A stretch of DNA of 64,000 nucleotides from Halovenus sp037080055 (lineage in GTDB: Archaea > Halobacteriota > Halobacteria > Halobacteriales > Haloarculaceae). The notes beneath the pieces are model-generated. The model made no database searches, was not told the DNA's origin, and saw nothing but the letters and a program-made list of their open reading frames with translations. The position numbers and the translations under genes are program-made. Below are positions 1 to 8,968 of this stretch, piece by piece (position 1 is the stretch's first letter; each line of letters begins with the position of its first letter). The stretch covers positions 1 through 64,000 of the forward strand of contig NZ_JBAOJI010000003.1 of NCBI RefSeq assembly GCF_037080055.1, in the 5' to 3' direction.

Positions 1-1250
1 GTCGCCTCGTGAGCCACGTCGACATCGGACTCCTGAATCTCCATGTACGGCATCGTATCGGAGGTGGAGGTGTTGTCGAACATCAGCGCGTCACACTCGA
101 CGGCCGTGGACGATCCCTCGGCACCGTCGGCGATGTGGACGAGTCCGCGGTAGTTGGTGCGGCCACCGTCTTTGCTGATACTCTTCGACTCGATGGTTGA
201 GGAGGTGTTGGGCGCGTTGTGGTAGACTTTTGCGCCGGTGTCGATATCCTGACCCTCACCCGCAAACGCAATCGTGATGTGGTTGTCCGTCGCACCGGGA
301 CCTTTGAGGACGGTCGATGGATAGAGCATCGTTGCCTTGGAACCCATCGAACCGGAGACCCACTCCATCGTGGCGTCTGCTTCGGCAATCGCTCGCTTGG
401 TGTTGAGGTTGTAGGTGTTTTTCGACCAGTTCTGCACCGTGGAGTACTGAACGTGAGCGTTCTCACGGACGAAGACCTCGACTCCGCCACTGTGGAGGTT
501 GAACTCCGAATATTTCGGCGCGGAACAGCCTTCGATGTAGTGGACTTCGGAATTCTCCTCGGCGATGATCAGCGTGTGCTCGAACTGACCCATGCCGTCG
601 GAGTTCATCCGGAAGTACGCCTGGACCGGCATTTCGACGGTGGTATCCTCCGGAACGTAGACGAAGGAACCGCCGGACCAGATAGCGCCGTGCAGCGCGG
701 CGAACTTGTTGTCGCTCGGCGGCACGGCTTTGGTCATGAAGTGCTCCTTCACGATTTCCGGGTGCTCCCGAACCGCCTTGTCCATGTCACAGAAGATGAC
801 GCCCTTCTCCTCCCAGCGCTCCTGCATGTTCTGGTAGACAATCTCGGACTCGTACTGCGCACCGACGCCGGAGAGAGCGTTCTTCTCAGCCTCGGGAATC
901 CCGAGTTTGTCGAAGGTGTCCTGAATCTCTTCAGGCAGATCCTCCCAGTCGTCGACACCGCCGCGTGTCTCGATGTCCGGGCGGATGTACGGGACGATTT
1001 CGTCGATTTCGACCTCGCTGAGGTCTGGTGCGCCCGGCCAGTCGTCGGGCATCGGCATCTGCTGGAACTGCTCCAGCGCGCGGAGGCGTCGCTCGAGCAT
1101 CCACTCGGGCTCGTCTTTGTCTTCGGAGATGACGCGAATCGTCTCCTCGGTCAGCCCCTTCTCGGCCTCGAAGGCCGATTTTTCCTCTTTCTTGAACTCG
1201 AATCGTTTCTCGGTGTCCGTCTCTTCGAGGTGATCTTGGTCTGAACTCAT
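1..1250 (-). CDS. sufB: Fe-S cluster assembly protein SufB (C-terminus outside window)
   Basis: Reading from the ATG at 1248-1250 down to base 1, the frame stays open and encodes a typical archaeal SufB: an acidic N-terminal helix region, then the beta-helical scaffold containing IWSGGSFVYVP, QAYFRMNSDGMGQFEHT, IIAEENSEVHYIEGC and GGRTNYRGLVHI. SufB is the scaffold subunit on which SufBC2D builds Fe-S clusters in the cytoplasm. The Cys in the YIEGC motif lies in the most conserved part of the family. It starts 9 bases after the sufC stop, so the two are one operon, and sufD would be expected just beyond the left edge. The C-terminus is missing only because the window starts here. Confidence 0.95.
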   Translation of the reverse strand, partial: MSSDQDHLEETDTEKRFEFKKEEKSAFEAEKGLTEETIRVISEDKDEPEWMLERRLRALEQFQQMPMPDDWPGAPDLSEVEIDEIVPYIRPDIETRGGVDDWEDLPEEIQDTFDKLGIPEAEKNALSGVGAQYESEIVYQNMQERWEEKGVIFCDMDKAVREHPEIVKEHFMTKAVPPSDNKFAALHGAIWSGGSFVYVPEDTTVEMPVQAYFRMNSDGMGQFEHTLIIAEENSEVHYIEGCSAPKYSEFNLHSGGVEVFVRENAHVQYSTVQNWSKNTYNLNTKRAIAEADATMEWVSGSMGSKATMLYPSTVLKGPGATDNHITIAFAGEGQDIDTGAKVYHNAPNTSSTIESKSISKDGGRTNYRGLVHIADGAEGSSTAVECDALMFDNTSTSDTMPYMEIQESDVDVAHEA

Positions 1251-1259
1251 GCTTTCACC

Positions 1260-2183
1260 TTAGGCTGCCTCGTAGACTTCTTCGCGGACCCAGTCGTACC
1301 CCTTGTCTTCCAGCTCCTCGGCGAGTTCGGGACCGCCGCTTTTCGCGACCTGGCCGTCGAGCATCACGTGAACGTGATCTGGCTCGACGTAATCGAGGAC
1401 ACGCTGGTAGTGCGTAATCTGGAGAATTCCTGCGTTCTGCTCGTCACGCAGCGCGTTGATGCCGTTGGAGACATCCTGCAGTCGGTCGATATCCAGCCCG
1501 GAGTCGATCTCGTCGAGCACGGCGATTTCTGGCTCGAGGATCGCGGCCTGCAGCACTTCGTTCTGCTTTTTCTCCCCACCGGAGAAGCCAGCGTTGAGAT
1601 AGCGGTTGGCGAACTTCTCATCCATGTCCAACTGCTCCATCTTCTCCTGGAGGATCTCCTGGAACTCTGCAACACCGATCTCGCCCTCTTCGACGTCCCC
1701 CTCCATCGGCGACGTATCGTAGCCGGCGGCGTCCTCGTTGGTCGCCTCCTCGGCCTCTTCTTCCTCCTCCTCGTCGTCCTCGAACAGCTCTCCTCGCTCT
1801 TCGAGTTTGGCGTTCAGGGCCGTGCGGAGGAAGTTGACCATCGTGACGCCCTCAATCTCCGCGGGGTACTGGAACCCGAGGAAGATACCGAGTGCGGCTC
1901 GCTCGTTCGGTTCGAGGTCGAGCAGGTCCCAATCCTTGAGGTCGTCAGTGATGTCCTCGTCGAACTCGTCGCCGTCGAGCACGAGCGTCACTGAACCGTC
2001 TGTGACTTCGTAGGCTGGGTGGCCAGCGATGATCTTCGCCAGCGTGGATTTCCCGCTGCCGTTCGGGCCCATCAGGGCGTGGATCTCGTTGCTCGCGACT
2101 TCGAGATCGACGCCGTGGAGGATCTGTTCGCCGTCTTCCTCTGCGACTTCCGCGTGAAGGTTTTCGATTTTAAGTACTGCCAT
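1260..2183 (-). CDS. sufC: Fe-S cluster assembly ATPase SufC
   Basis: 307 residues. ABC-type ATPase of the SUF system that binds SufB and SufD and drives cluster assembly. Visible motifs are Walker A GPNGSGKST, signature FSGGEKKQNEV, Walker B EIAVLDEIDSGLD and the switch histidine in ILQITHYQR. It is about 50 residues longer than bacterial SufC because of an acidic insertion (runs of D and E, roughly residues 135-170) between the Q-loop region and the signature, a haloarchaeal trait. First gene of the operon before sufB; a TATA-like box lies about 42 bases upstream of the start. Confidence 0.95.
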   Translation of the reverse strand: MAVLKIENLHAEVAEEDGEQILHGVDLEVASNEIHALMGPNGSGKSTLAKIIAGHPAYEVTDGSVTLVLDGDEFDEDITDDLKDWDLLDLEPNERAALGIFLGFQYPAEIEGVTMVNFLRTALNAKLEERGELFEDDEEEEEEAEEATNEDAAGYDTSPMEGDVEEGEIGVAEFQEILQEKMEQLDMDEKFANRYLNAGFSGGEKKQNEVLQAAILEPEIAVLDEIDSGLDIDRLQDVSNGINALRDEQNAGILQITHYQRVLDYVEPDHVHVMLDGQVAKSGGPELAEELEDKGYDWVREEVYEAA

Positions 2184-2467
2184 AGTAATCTTAGGTCATC
2201 CGAAAAATGGGGTGACTGACGCATAATAGTTTCGCATTTCCTCCTCCTCGTTTCCCTGGTGAGAACTCTATTTTTGATTTGTGGAGAAATTATTTTCAAT
2301 ATCCGCGAACAGACGGTGTCGAAATAATACGCAAACCAGTGCCAAATTCCCTCTAACAGCGGTATTCGGAGAAATATACCGACCTTCGAGGGTGGCTCGT
2401 CCAATCTGGCCTCTCAGACAGCGCTAAGCAATGTAATTATCTGCCTGTCAGTGATTTCCGCTCGCGA
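2184..2467. other. AT-rich spacer between sufC and polB
   Basis: 284 bases, visibly richer in A and T than the flanking genes. It holds the suf promoter at its left end. The right part, after the polB stop, has short A/T runs but no convincing hairpin plus T-run terminator. A 110-codon minus frame crosses it but overlaps sufC, has many basic residues unlike its neighbours and no family features, so I do not call it a gene. Confidence 0.6.
2220..2232 (-). promoter_or_regulatory. TATA-like promoter box of the suf operon
   Basis: Reading the minus strand, ACTATTATGC is centred about 42 bases before the sufC ATG, in an AT-rich spacer. This predicts a short 5' leader of roughly 15 bases. Assigned by position and composition only. 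Confidence 0.5.
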
Positions 2468-5400
2468 TCACATATACTCGCCAAGACCTTTCTGCTCTTG
2501 GCCGGATTTGACCTCTTCCCACGAGACGCCGAGAGCTTCGAGGATACGCTCGATCGGTCCCTTCAGTGTCTTGTCGAGCATCTTCTCCCAATCGATCTCG
2601 AACTCCTCGGGGAGTTGGTCGGCGTACTCAAAGCAGATCACGTCGGGGTCGCGTTTGAATTCGCCGTACAGCGGATCATCGTTGACGTTTATCCCCTCCT
2701 GCTCCTCGATGCGTTCGAAGAAGTCGGCGTGGACGCGGTCGAGATAGACGCGTTTGGGTTTCGACCCCCGGTCAAAGTTCGTCCCGAGCAGGAGATTCGC
2801 GTACTTCGCGCCCCGTACTTGGGCGGTATCGGTGTCGTAGTTGTCCAGTCGCTTACCGATCCCGCCGGGGATGCCGATTTCCTCCGGGCTAACTTCGCCG
2901 TTCTGGAAGTCGTCGATCACCTCGGTGACGTAGGTTTTGATCGACTCGATGTCCTCGCCAGTGACGATCCGGTCGATCACCTCTTTCTGGACTTCCTTCG
3001 TGATCGGCGCGATATCGGAACGCTGGTGCTCGAAGCCCGTGATGTCGATATCGTCGACATCTTTGCCTTCTTTCCAGACGATGTGGCCGGCGTAGCGTTT
3101 CTTTTTGCCGGCCTGGAAGAATCGGCGGTACAGCTTCTCGAATTCGATCTCGAAGCGGTGTTCGACGGCGTTGAGTTTCTCGCTGGCGAACTCGTCGTAG
3201 GAGGCGTTGATCTCTTCCTCTAGCTCGAAGGACTGCTCGATTGCCTCTTCCTTCGAGATGTCTGCACCGAGTTCGATCATAACCGAGTCGGTGTCACCAT
3301 ATACCAATTCTTTGTCAAGCTTGTCTGTGATCTCCTCTGTAAAGTCGATCACCTCTCTGCCCGTTGCAGTGACTGCAGCGCCCATCTCCCGGTCGTACAG
3401 CCGGAACCGATCCCACCCCAGCACTCCGTAGAGCGACTGTCCGACGAACTGGAACTTTCCGTTTCGGCCGGCGAGCAGGGTGTGATTGTCTTCGACAGTC
3501 ACGCAGTAGACGCCATCGTCTGCAGTGCTCCGGCCTCCGCTCCGGTGCATTCGGAGGGTGTTCTTCGCATCTTCCGTGACGTAGATTCGGTACGTTCCGC
3601 TGTCTTCGTTGTAACTCGCCGTCAGTCCGAGGTGGGTACAGAGGCGGAGCACGTCGTCACGCAGTTGTTCGCTCGCGGTGCTGTACCGCCACGAGTTCGG
3701 TTGCCTGTCCCCGTCGCCAGCGATCAGTGTTTCGAGGAACCGGCGCTTCTGTCGCTCGGTGGTCTCGAAGACGAACTCGGGGATGCGTTTCTCGAAGCTA
3801 TCTCCGCCGCAGGCCGTTTCGAGCCATTTGCCCAGCAGTCGAGACGTGAACTGATATGCTCGTTCGTCAACGTAAGAATCGAATCCCATCCGATCCAGCA
3901 GCTCACCGATGCGGGCGTGGTTGTCGGTCGTTCCACCATCAGTCATCGCCTCCTGTGCGATTTTCACCGTCGTAGCACTGCCTCGGAAGTTCTCACCGAA
4001 CTGCTTGTCCCCGGAGGTGTAGACATTTCCTTCCGTGATGTACCAGGCCAGCAGATCGAGGAAGTCATCACCATCGTAGAACCGCGGGATCCACTTCCGC
4101 CCACGCTCGGAGTGGAGGTAAAACTCGGAACAGGCGTCGTCGAGATAGTCCCGATGCTGGTCGAACTCCTCGGCCGAAAAGACGTATCCCGTATCGTCGA
4201 CTTCCTGTCGGAGGATCTTGTCGGGATACCAGCCGAGTTCGGCCGCCAGCGTGTGTCCATGGACGTCGTTGTTCGCCCAGACCTCGTACTCGCTGTCGAG
4301 CAACTCTGTCAGATCCACCTGCTCTATCTCTTCACCACCCGGGCCGTCCCAATCGTGGGGCAGTTCGTAGTTTGTCGCTCGATCGAGTTCTCCTGCCTCG
4401 ACGAATTGGTACTCGTCTTCGGTGATCCCGTTCGTCTCGTTCTTCCGAACGAGCATCCGATGGTTCGGCGTGACGCTGAAATCGATCTTGCTCGTCTGGA
4501 TGTCGACCAACTCCCTGCGATACTCCGGATACTCGTGGGTCTCCGTCACCGGCTTGACCTCCATTTGCATCGTCTCTGGATCGAGCGAGTAGACCTCGTC
4601 GCCGACCTCCAGGTCACGAATCCCGCGGACGCCGTCCGGTGTCAGCACCTCGGTGTCCGGTGTGAAGCAGTTCATTATGACCTTGACAGCTGCCTGCTGG
4701 CGGTCGTACTGGTCGTATTCGGGCTCTTCGGGGTCGTGGTCGTTGCGGAGCGCCTTCTTCTGTTCGCGCTCTTCGAGCAGTTCGTCGACCATCTCTCGGA
4801 TGGCTCCGTCGGGCTCCTTCCGGAATCGTGTGCCGTTGGGTGCCCGGAAGGTCTCGCCGTCGTACTCTTCAGGATCGACCTTCGTCTCCGGCGAGGCGTT
4901 GATCGTCACCATGCACATCGGGTAGAGACTCTTCAGGTCGAGCACGCTGACGTTCTCTCGAACGCCGGAGATTGGATCGAAGACGGCTCCGCCTTCGTAG
5001 TCTTCGCTCTCCTGCTGGCCCTTCGAGGGCAGCGCGAACTGGTTGTGGAGTTTGTGCAAGACGTACATGTCGACCGCGTCGCCGGGTGTGGTCGCGTCTT
5101 CGATCTTACAGCCGACGAACTGTCGGACCTCGTTCCAGAACGCGATGATGTCCTGATCGCGGTCCAGTTCGACACACAGCTCCACGTCCCGGAGGTTGTA
5201 CTCCAGCAGTCGCTCGGGGTCGTTCTCCCAGAGGTCGCCGATGTCGCCGGGGTAGCGCTCCTTTCCGATGCCGAGTTCGCGCTGGCCCACGTCTTCCAGT
5301 CGGTAGGAATCGAGTTCGGTGAATTTCGTCCGCTGGTAGGCGTAGAGTAGATCGAACATCACTCGGCCTTTCACGTCCGGTCCCTGCCAGTCGCTGCGCC

Positions 5401-6463
5401 AGACCTCGTTGACCCGCGAGAGACGGTTGTAATCCAGATCGTGGTCGGTTCCATCCTCGAGAACTTCCAACCGATCCAGCAGATACGGCGCGTCGAAATC
5501 GGTGAAGTTCCAGCCCGTCGCCAGATCCGGCTCAGTTCGCTCGAAGTAATCGAGGAAGGCTTCGAGCATCGCCTCCTCGGTGTCGAAGACGCGAATATCG
5601 TGGTCGAGATGTCGGGTCGCACCGTCAGCAACGTCGATCGGTTCGTAATCAGGGATCTCCTCCGGTGGCTGTTCGCCCGCTGGTGGATCGAACAGCCACA
5701 GGATATACTCGTCGTCGTAGGAGTCGTGGCTGGCGATACAGATAATCGGCTCCTCGCCGTCCTCGGGGAAGCCCGAGCGGTCGTCGACCTCGATGTCGAA
5801 GGTGTTGACCCGCGGACGAGCATCGACCTCGACCGGTTTGACCTCGTCGTGGTGAACTCGGACCGTTCGGGCACCGTTGGCCGACTCCTCGCTTTCGACA
5901 TCGCGGGCAGGGATGTGAATGCCGCTGGTGATGTCCTTGTCGATCAGAAACCGGTTCGGGAAGAGAATGTCTGCCTCGTAGTGGTCGAAGTCGTCGCGCA
6001 TCTGACCCACGTCCCGCGGCGTCTGGCCGAAGATCTTGGTGAGTTGCTCCCCCCGAATAGACTCGTAGGGCTCGCCCTCGTCGTTGGTCTCTTCCCAGTC
6101 GGTGATCCGCTCGTATCCCTGCAGACGGTCTTCAGTGAGGTTGTCCGTCGGCGCGTAAAAATAGGGCTTGAACTCGAAGACCTTCGCGTGGACGAGTTCC
6201 TCCTCGGCGGTTCGGCCGAAGACGTGGATGATGGGATACTCGTCGTCGCCCCGGCCTTCGATGGTGTAATCGACCTGCATCACGGCCATCTCGACGGTTT
6301 CTTCGACGGCAGGAAAGAGCTGTTCGCTCGTATCCACTTCCGCGGCGTTGGTTGCACCACTGGAGCCGGCAACGGCGCGCGCCTCGGCGGCGGGGCGGTT
6401 CCCGCCGTCGTCGGCGCCCTCGTCGGTGCCGTCCTCGAAGGCCCCCAGATCGGTTTGAGACAT
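2468..6463 (-). CDS. polB: DNA-directed DNA polymerase family B, interrupted by an intein
   Basis: 1331 residues as translated from the ATG at 6461-6463, about 920 after intein removal, a normal length for haloarchaeal PolB. Replicative or repair polymerase with 3'-5' proofreading. Exonuclease motifs are FDIEVDD (Exo I), WNFTDFDAPYL (Exo II) and YNLRDVELC (Exo III); polymerase motifs are DLKSLYP (A), KVIMN followed after the intein by SLYGVLG (B), and YGDTDSVM (C). The N-terminal 60 residues are acidic and Ala-rich. A longer reading from 6556 adds 31 residues, but a TATA-like box about 27 bases before 6463 supports the shorter form. It diverges from the MgtE-type gene at 6555. Confidence 0.96.
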   Translation of the reverse strand: MSQTDLGAFEDGTDEGADDGGNRPAAEARAVAGSSGATNAAEVDTSEQLFPAVEETVEMAVMQVDYTIEGRGDDEYPIIHVFGRTAEEELVHAKVFEFKPYFYAPTDNLTEDRLQGYERITDWEETNDEGEPYESIRGEQLTKIFGQTPRDVGQMRDDFDHYEADILFPNRFLIDKDITSGIHIPARDVESEESANGARTVRVHHDEVKPVEVDARPRVNTFDIEVDDRSGFPEDGEEPIICIASHDSYDDEYILWLFDPPAGEQPPEEIPDYEPIDVADGATRHLDHDIRVFDTEEAMLEAFLDYFERTEPDLATGWNFTDFDAPYLLDRLEVLEDGTDHDLDYNRLSRVNEVWRSDWQGPDVKGRVMFDLLYAYQRTKFTELDSYRLEDVGQRELGIGKERYPGDIGDLWENDPERLLEYNLRDVELCVELDRDQDIIAFWNEVRQFVGCKIEDATTPGDAVDMYVLHKLHNQFALPSKGQQESEDYEGGAVFDPISGVRENVSVLDLKSLYPMCMVTINASPETKVDPEEYDGETFRAPNGTRFRKEPDGAIREMVDELLEEREQKKALRNDHDPEEPEYDQYDRQQAAVKVIMNCFTPDTEVLTPDGVRGIRDLEVGDEVYSLDPETMQMEVKPVTETHEYPEYRRELVDIQTSKIDFSVTPNHRMLVRKNETNGITEDEYQFVEAGELDRATNYELPHDWDGPGGEEIEQVDLTELLDSEYEVWANNDVHGHTLAAELGWYPDKILRQEVDDTGYVFSAEEFDQHRDYLDDACSEFYLHSERGRKWIPRFYDGDDFLDLLAWYITEGNVYTSGDKQFGENFRGSATTVKIAQEAMTDGGTTDNHARIGELLDRMGFDSYVDERAYQFTSRLLGKWLETACGGDSFEKRIPEFVFETTERQKRRFLETLIAGDGDRQPNSWRYSTASEQLRDDVLRLCTHLGLTASYNEDSGTYRIYVTEDAKNTLRMHRSGGRSTADDGVYCVTVEDNHTLLAGRNGKFQFVGQSLYGVLGWDRFRLYDREMGAAVTATGREVIDFTEEITDKLDKELVYGDTDSVMIELGADISKEEAIEQSFELEEEINASYDEFASEKLNAVEHRFEIEFEKLYRRFFQAGKKKRYAGHIVWKEGKDVDDIDITGFEHQRSDIAPITKEVQKEVIDRIVTGEDIESIKTYVTEVIDDFQNGEVSPEEIGIPGGIGKRLDNYDTDTAQVRGAKYANLLLGTNFDRGSKPKRVYLDRVHADFFERIEEQEGINVNDDPLYGEFKRDPDVICFEYADQLPEEFEIDWEKMLDKTLKGPIERILEALGVSWEEVKSGQEQKGLGEYM
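3437..4669 (-). mobile_element. PolB intein with LAGLIDADG homing endonuclease
   Basis: 411 residues (599-1009 of the precursor) inserted in the polymerase active-site motif between KVIMN and SLYGVLG. It starts with Cys in CFTPDTEVLTPDG (block A); block B is SVTPNHRML with the Thr and His used in splicing; block F is VEDNHTLLAG. Two endonuclease motifs are LLAWYITEGN and FLETLIAGDGDR, each keeping an acidic residue, so the nuclease may be active. The C-terminal splice junction reads FVGQ before the +1 Ser: Gln replaces the usual terminal Asn and Gly replaces the usual penultimate His. Inteins ending in Gln are known, so splicing is still expected. Confidence 0.93.
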
Positions 6464-6484
6464 ACTACTCGTATGTGCCTGCCC

Positions 6485-6494
6485 GGGTAAAAAC
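6485..6494 (-). promoter_or_regulatory. TATA-like box of polB
   Basis: Minus-strand GTTTTTACCC centred about 27 bases before the ATG at 6463, the spacing expected for a leaderless archaeal transcript. It also supports the shorter polB start. Confidence 0.5.
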
Positions 6495-6521
6495 ATCCGC
6501 GGTCTTCCGGTCGTGCCCGTC

Positions 6522-6531
6522 AGCTTTAACC
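6522..6531 (+). promoter_or_regulatory. TATA-like box of the MgtE-type gene pair
   Basis: AGCTTTAACC lies about 28 bases before the ATG at 6555, consistent with leaderless transcription from that ATG. An upstream in-frame start at 6513 would precede the box and is therefore less likely. Confidence 0.45.
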
Positions 6532-6554
6532 GAATACTCCCCGATGGCAGAGGC

Positions 6555-7127
6555 ATGGACGTGCCAGGGGAGTCGGTGACGATCTACCGCGAGACGTTAC
6601 CCATCCTCGTCGTCTCCCTCGGCGGCGGCTTGTTCTCCGGACTCGTTCTCGAAGGCATGCTCGAAAGCGTCGCGGAGTTTCCCGGATTGCTCGTGATGGT
6701 GCCGGTCTTTCTGGCGACCCGCGGCAACGTCTACGGGGCGCTCGGCGGCCGTATCGCGAGCGGCCTCCACCAGGGGCTGATTGAGCCACGACTCCAGTAC
6801 GACGAGCGGTTGGTCAACGCCGCCCTCGCGTCGCTGGTCAACGGGGTCGGGATCTCGATCGTAATTGGCGTGCTCACGTGGCTCGTGTTGACGATCCTAC
6901 CGAACTGGGAGCCGGCGATGCTCGTCCAACTGGTCGGGATCATGTTCATCGCAGGTGTGTTGACCTCCCTGGTGATGATCGTCGGCATGCTCGTGCTCAT
7001 CTTTGCCGGCTTCAAATACGGCTACGACCCCGACAATCTGGTCGGCCCGATCGTTACCACGCTGGGCGATATCTTCGGGATGGTCTTCCTGCTGTTTTCC
7101 GTCTGGCTGGTCGGGGTGATCCTCTGA
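6555..7127 (+). CDS. MgtE-type divalent cation transporter membrane domain, first half
   Basis: 190 residues, nearly all one MgtE-type integral membrane domain with about five hydrophobic segments, including LLVMVPVFLATRGNVYGALGG and the C-terminal GYDPDNLVGPIVTT block that is diagnostic for the family. Bacterial MgtE carries an N-terminal cytosolic domain and CBS pair before its pore; these are absent. It overlaps the next gene by one base (TGATG), and that gene encodes a second domain of the same family, so the two probably form a heteromeric Mg2+ or other divalent cation carrier in the cell membrane. Substrate is inferred from family only. Confidence 0.85.
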   Translation: MDVPGESVTIYRETLPILVVSLGGGLFSGLVLEGMLESVAEFPGLLVMVPVFLATRGNVYGALGGRIASGLHQGLIEPRLQYDERLVNAALASLVNGVGISIVIGVLTWLVLTILPNWEPAMLVQLVGIMFIAGVLTSLVMIVGMLVLIFAGFKYGYDPDNLVGPIVTTLGDIFGMVFLLFSVWLVGVIL

Positions 7128-7702
7128 TGGTCACGAGCAGTGGCTCGCTAGGCTCCTGGGAGTGGACGCGCATCGTCCGGACAATGTTTCCCCTTCTGGC
7201 CGTCCTCTCGGTGATCGTCCTCTGGGCGGGGATCACGCTCGAAAGCGCCCAGTCGCTGTTGGAGGAGTTCGGGATCCTCGCAATCATGGTCCCGACGATG
7301 GTCGGGACAGGCGGCAATCTCGGTGCGACGTTGAGTTCGCGACTCTCCACACGCTTTCACCTCGGGACGACCAGCCTCGATCCTCGCGACGAACTCCTCT
7401 GGGCCAACATCCTCGCTATCCTCGCCCTCGCCGCCTCGATCTTTACTGCACTGGCTGTTGGTGCCTTCTTGCTCGGGGTTGCCATCGGCTCGACCATCCC
7501 GTTTCCGACGCTGCTTTTCATCTCGCTGGTCAGCGGCATGTCTGTCGCCGTCGTCGCAATCGTGTTCAGTTTCGTCGCAACGTATCTCTCCTATCGCTTC
7601 GGTATCGATCCCGACGACACGACTATTCCGATCGTGACGAATGTGGTCGACGTATTCGGGATGCTCATCTTTATCGGCGTCTCGACATTCGTCTTAACGT
7701 GA
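7127..7702 (+). CDS. MgtE-type divalent cation transporter membrane domain, second half
   Basis: 191 residues; a second MgtE membrane domain, with LAIMVPTMVGTGGNLGATLSS matching the ATRGNVYGALGG block of its neighbour and IDPDDTTIPIVTNVVD matching GYDPDNLVGPIVTT. Starts at an ATG sharing its first base with the stop of the previous gene, so translation is probably coupled. The last 9 bases overlap the convergent PhoU/RCK_C gene. No cytosolic sensor domain is present in either half; the neighbouring regulatory protein may supply that role. Confidence 0.85.
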   Translation: MVTSSGSLGSWEWTRIVRTMFPLLAVLSVIVLWAGITLESAQSLLEEFGILAIMVPTMVGTGGNLGATLSSRLSTRFHLGTTSLDPRDELLWANILAILALAASIFTALAVGAFLLGVAIGSTIPFPTLLFISLVSGMSVAVVAIVFSFVATYLSYRFGIDPDDTTIPIVTNVVDVFGMLIFIGVSTFVLT

Positions 7703-8911
7703 GCCGTCGCTCGCCGCAGTTTCGAGAACTCGCTCCGTGGCGTTCCACGTCCCGCGGACGATCAGCACGTCGCCGGCCGTCACTTCCTCCTCGCCGCCCG
7801 GATAGAACACCCACTCTCCACTGGACTCGTGGATCGCGATGATCGAGACACCCGGCGTGTCCTCGAGGATGTTCTCGACGGTTCTGTCCGCGAACGCGCT
7901 CTGGCTTCCGATCTCGGCCCGCCGGACCGCAACGTCGCTCTCGCGGACAGATTCGGCGATGACCGGATGGGTGTCGATATCTCGGAGAATCCCCTCCGTA
8001 ATCTCCAGCGCGGCGTCGCTGATCATCTCGCTGCTGCTGGCGAGTCGTAGCAGTCCGCGCAGCGAAACTGGATCGTCGATATCCGCCGCGGCCTGTAGTG
8101 CCCAGGCTTCCAGCCGTGAGTGGAGGCTGTCGACCTCGACTTCCAGCGAACTGACTTCTTCGGCGAGTTCCTCGTCGTCGAACAGCACGCTCGCGTAGGC
8201 CAGATCGACGGCCAGTTCGCTGACGTTTTTCATCAGGACGATGGTGTCGACGGCCCGTTCGAGGTTGCTGAACTCCGGATCTCTCACCTCCGGTTGTTCG
8301 TATCGCTGCGCGGTGATCCGCTGGTACACGTCGGCGACGTTGTCCTCGCTGCCGCGCAGGAGCAGACTATCGCCGGCGGTGAGCCGACTCCTGTCGTCGG
8401 GATCCAGTTCCCACCCACTCTCGCTCCGGATTCCGATCACCCGGACGCCCGTTTCGGTTTCGAGGTTGATCTCGCCGAGTGTCTTCCCGGCATAGATCGA
8501 GTCCTCAGCCATCGTCGCCTGTTCGAGCACTTCGATCGCTTCCGGGAGGGCGGTCTGGATCGACCCCGGCAGACTCTCCTCGCCGAGGACCAGCGTGGCA
8601 ATCTCACCGGCGGCGTCGCTGATCTTCTCGGCTGCGCCGATGATCCCCAGCACCGGCGCTAGCTGGCGAGCGTCGTCGGGGTTACGGGCCGCCATCAGCA
8701 TGTTCATCCGCGCCTGCAACTGCAGCAGATCCATCTGCTGTTCCAGTTGCAGAACCTCTTCGGCGAGATTCTCGCTGTTGTGCAACAGCGCAGAGTAGGC
8801 GAGATCAACGATAAGCTCCGAGCTGTCTTTCATCGAACTCAGAAGGTCCTTGACGCCGATGGGCTCGTAGCTCACCGTCCCCGCGTCGGCGTCCGCACCG
8901 AACGAATCCAT
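7694..8911 (-). CDS. PhoU and RCK_C (TrkA-C) tandem-domain regulatory protein
   Basis: 405 residues built as an internal duplication: helical PhoU-like region, RCK_C domain, PhoU-like region, RCK_C domain. The two repeats share SELIVDLAYSALL / SELAVDLAYASVL and GVRVIGIRSESGWELDPDDR / GVSIIAIHESSGEWVFYPGG, followed by the RCK_C turn LTAGDSLLLRGS / VTAGDVLIVRGT. RCK_C domains bind small ligands and gate ion transporters; PhoU domains are adaptor helices. It converges on and overlaps the MgtE-type pair, so it may control that transporter. Cytoplasmic; no catalytic motif seen. Confidence 0.82.
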   Translation of the reverse strand: MDSFGADADAGTVSYEPIGVKDLLSSMKDSSELIVDLAYSALLHNSENLAEEVLQLEQQMDLLQLQARMNMLMAARNPDDARQLAPVLGIIGAAEKISDAAGEIATLVLGEESLPGSIQTALPEAIEVLEQATMAEDSIYAGKTLGEINLETETGVRVIGIRSESGWELDPDDRSRLTAGDSLLLRGSEDNVADVYQRITAQRYEQPEVRDPEFSNLERAVDTIVLMKNVSELAVDLAYASVLFDDEELAEEVSSLEVEVDSLHSRLEAWALQAAADIDDPVSLRGLLRLASSSEMISDAALEITEGILRDIDTHPVIAESVRESDVAVRRAEIGSQSAFADRTVENILEDTPGVSIIAIHESSGEWVFYPGGEEEVTAGDVLIVRGTWNATERVLETAASDGSR

Positions 8912-8968
8912 ATGTTGCTGTACTCAACTCATCCGTTTGGTTCTATCGGCTGGCCGAGCGGGCACCAC

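Noticed and set aside
1738..2013. Ser-rich plus-strand ORF opposite sufC
   Set aside because: The Ser run is the antisense of the acidic Glu insertion in SufC, with no independent evidence.
3482..5350. 622-codon open frame on the plus strand
   Set aside because: It lies wholly inside the polB gene on the other strand. Composition (many Val, Leu, Asp runs) is that of an antisense reading of GC-rich coding DNA, and no family motif is present.
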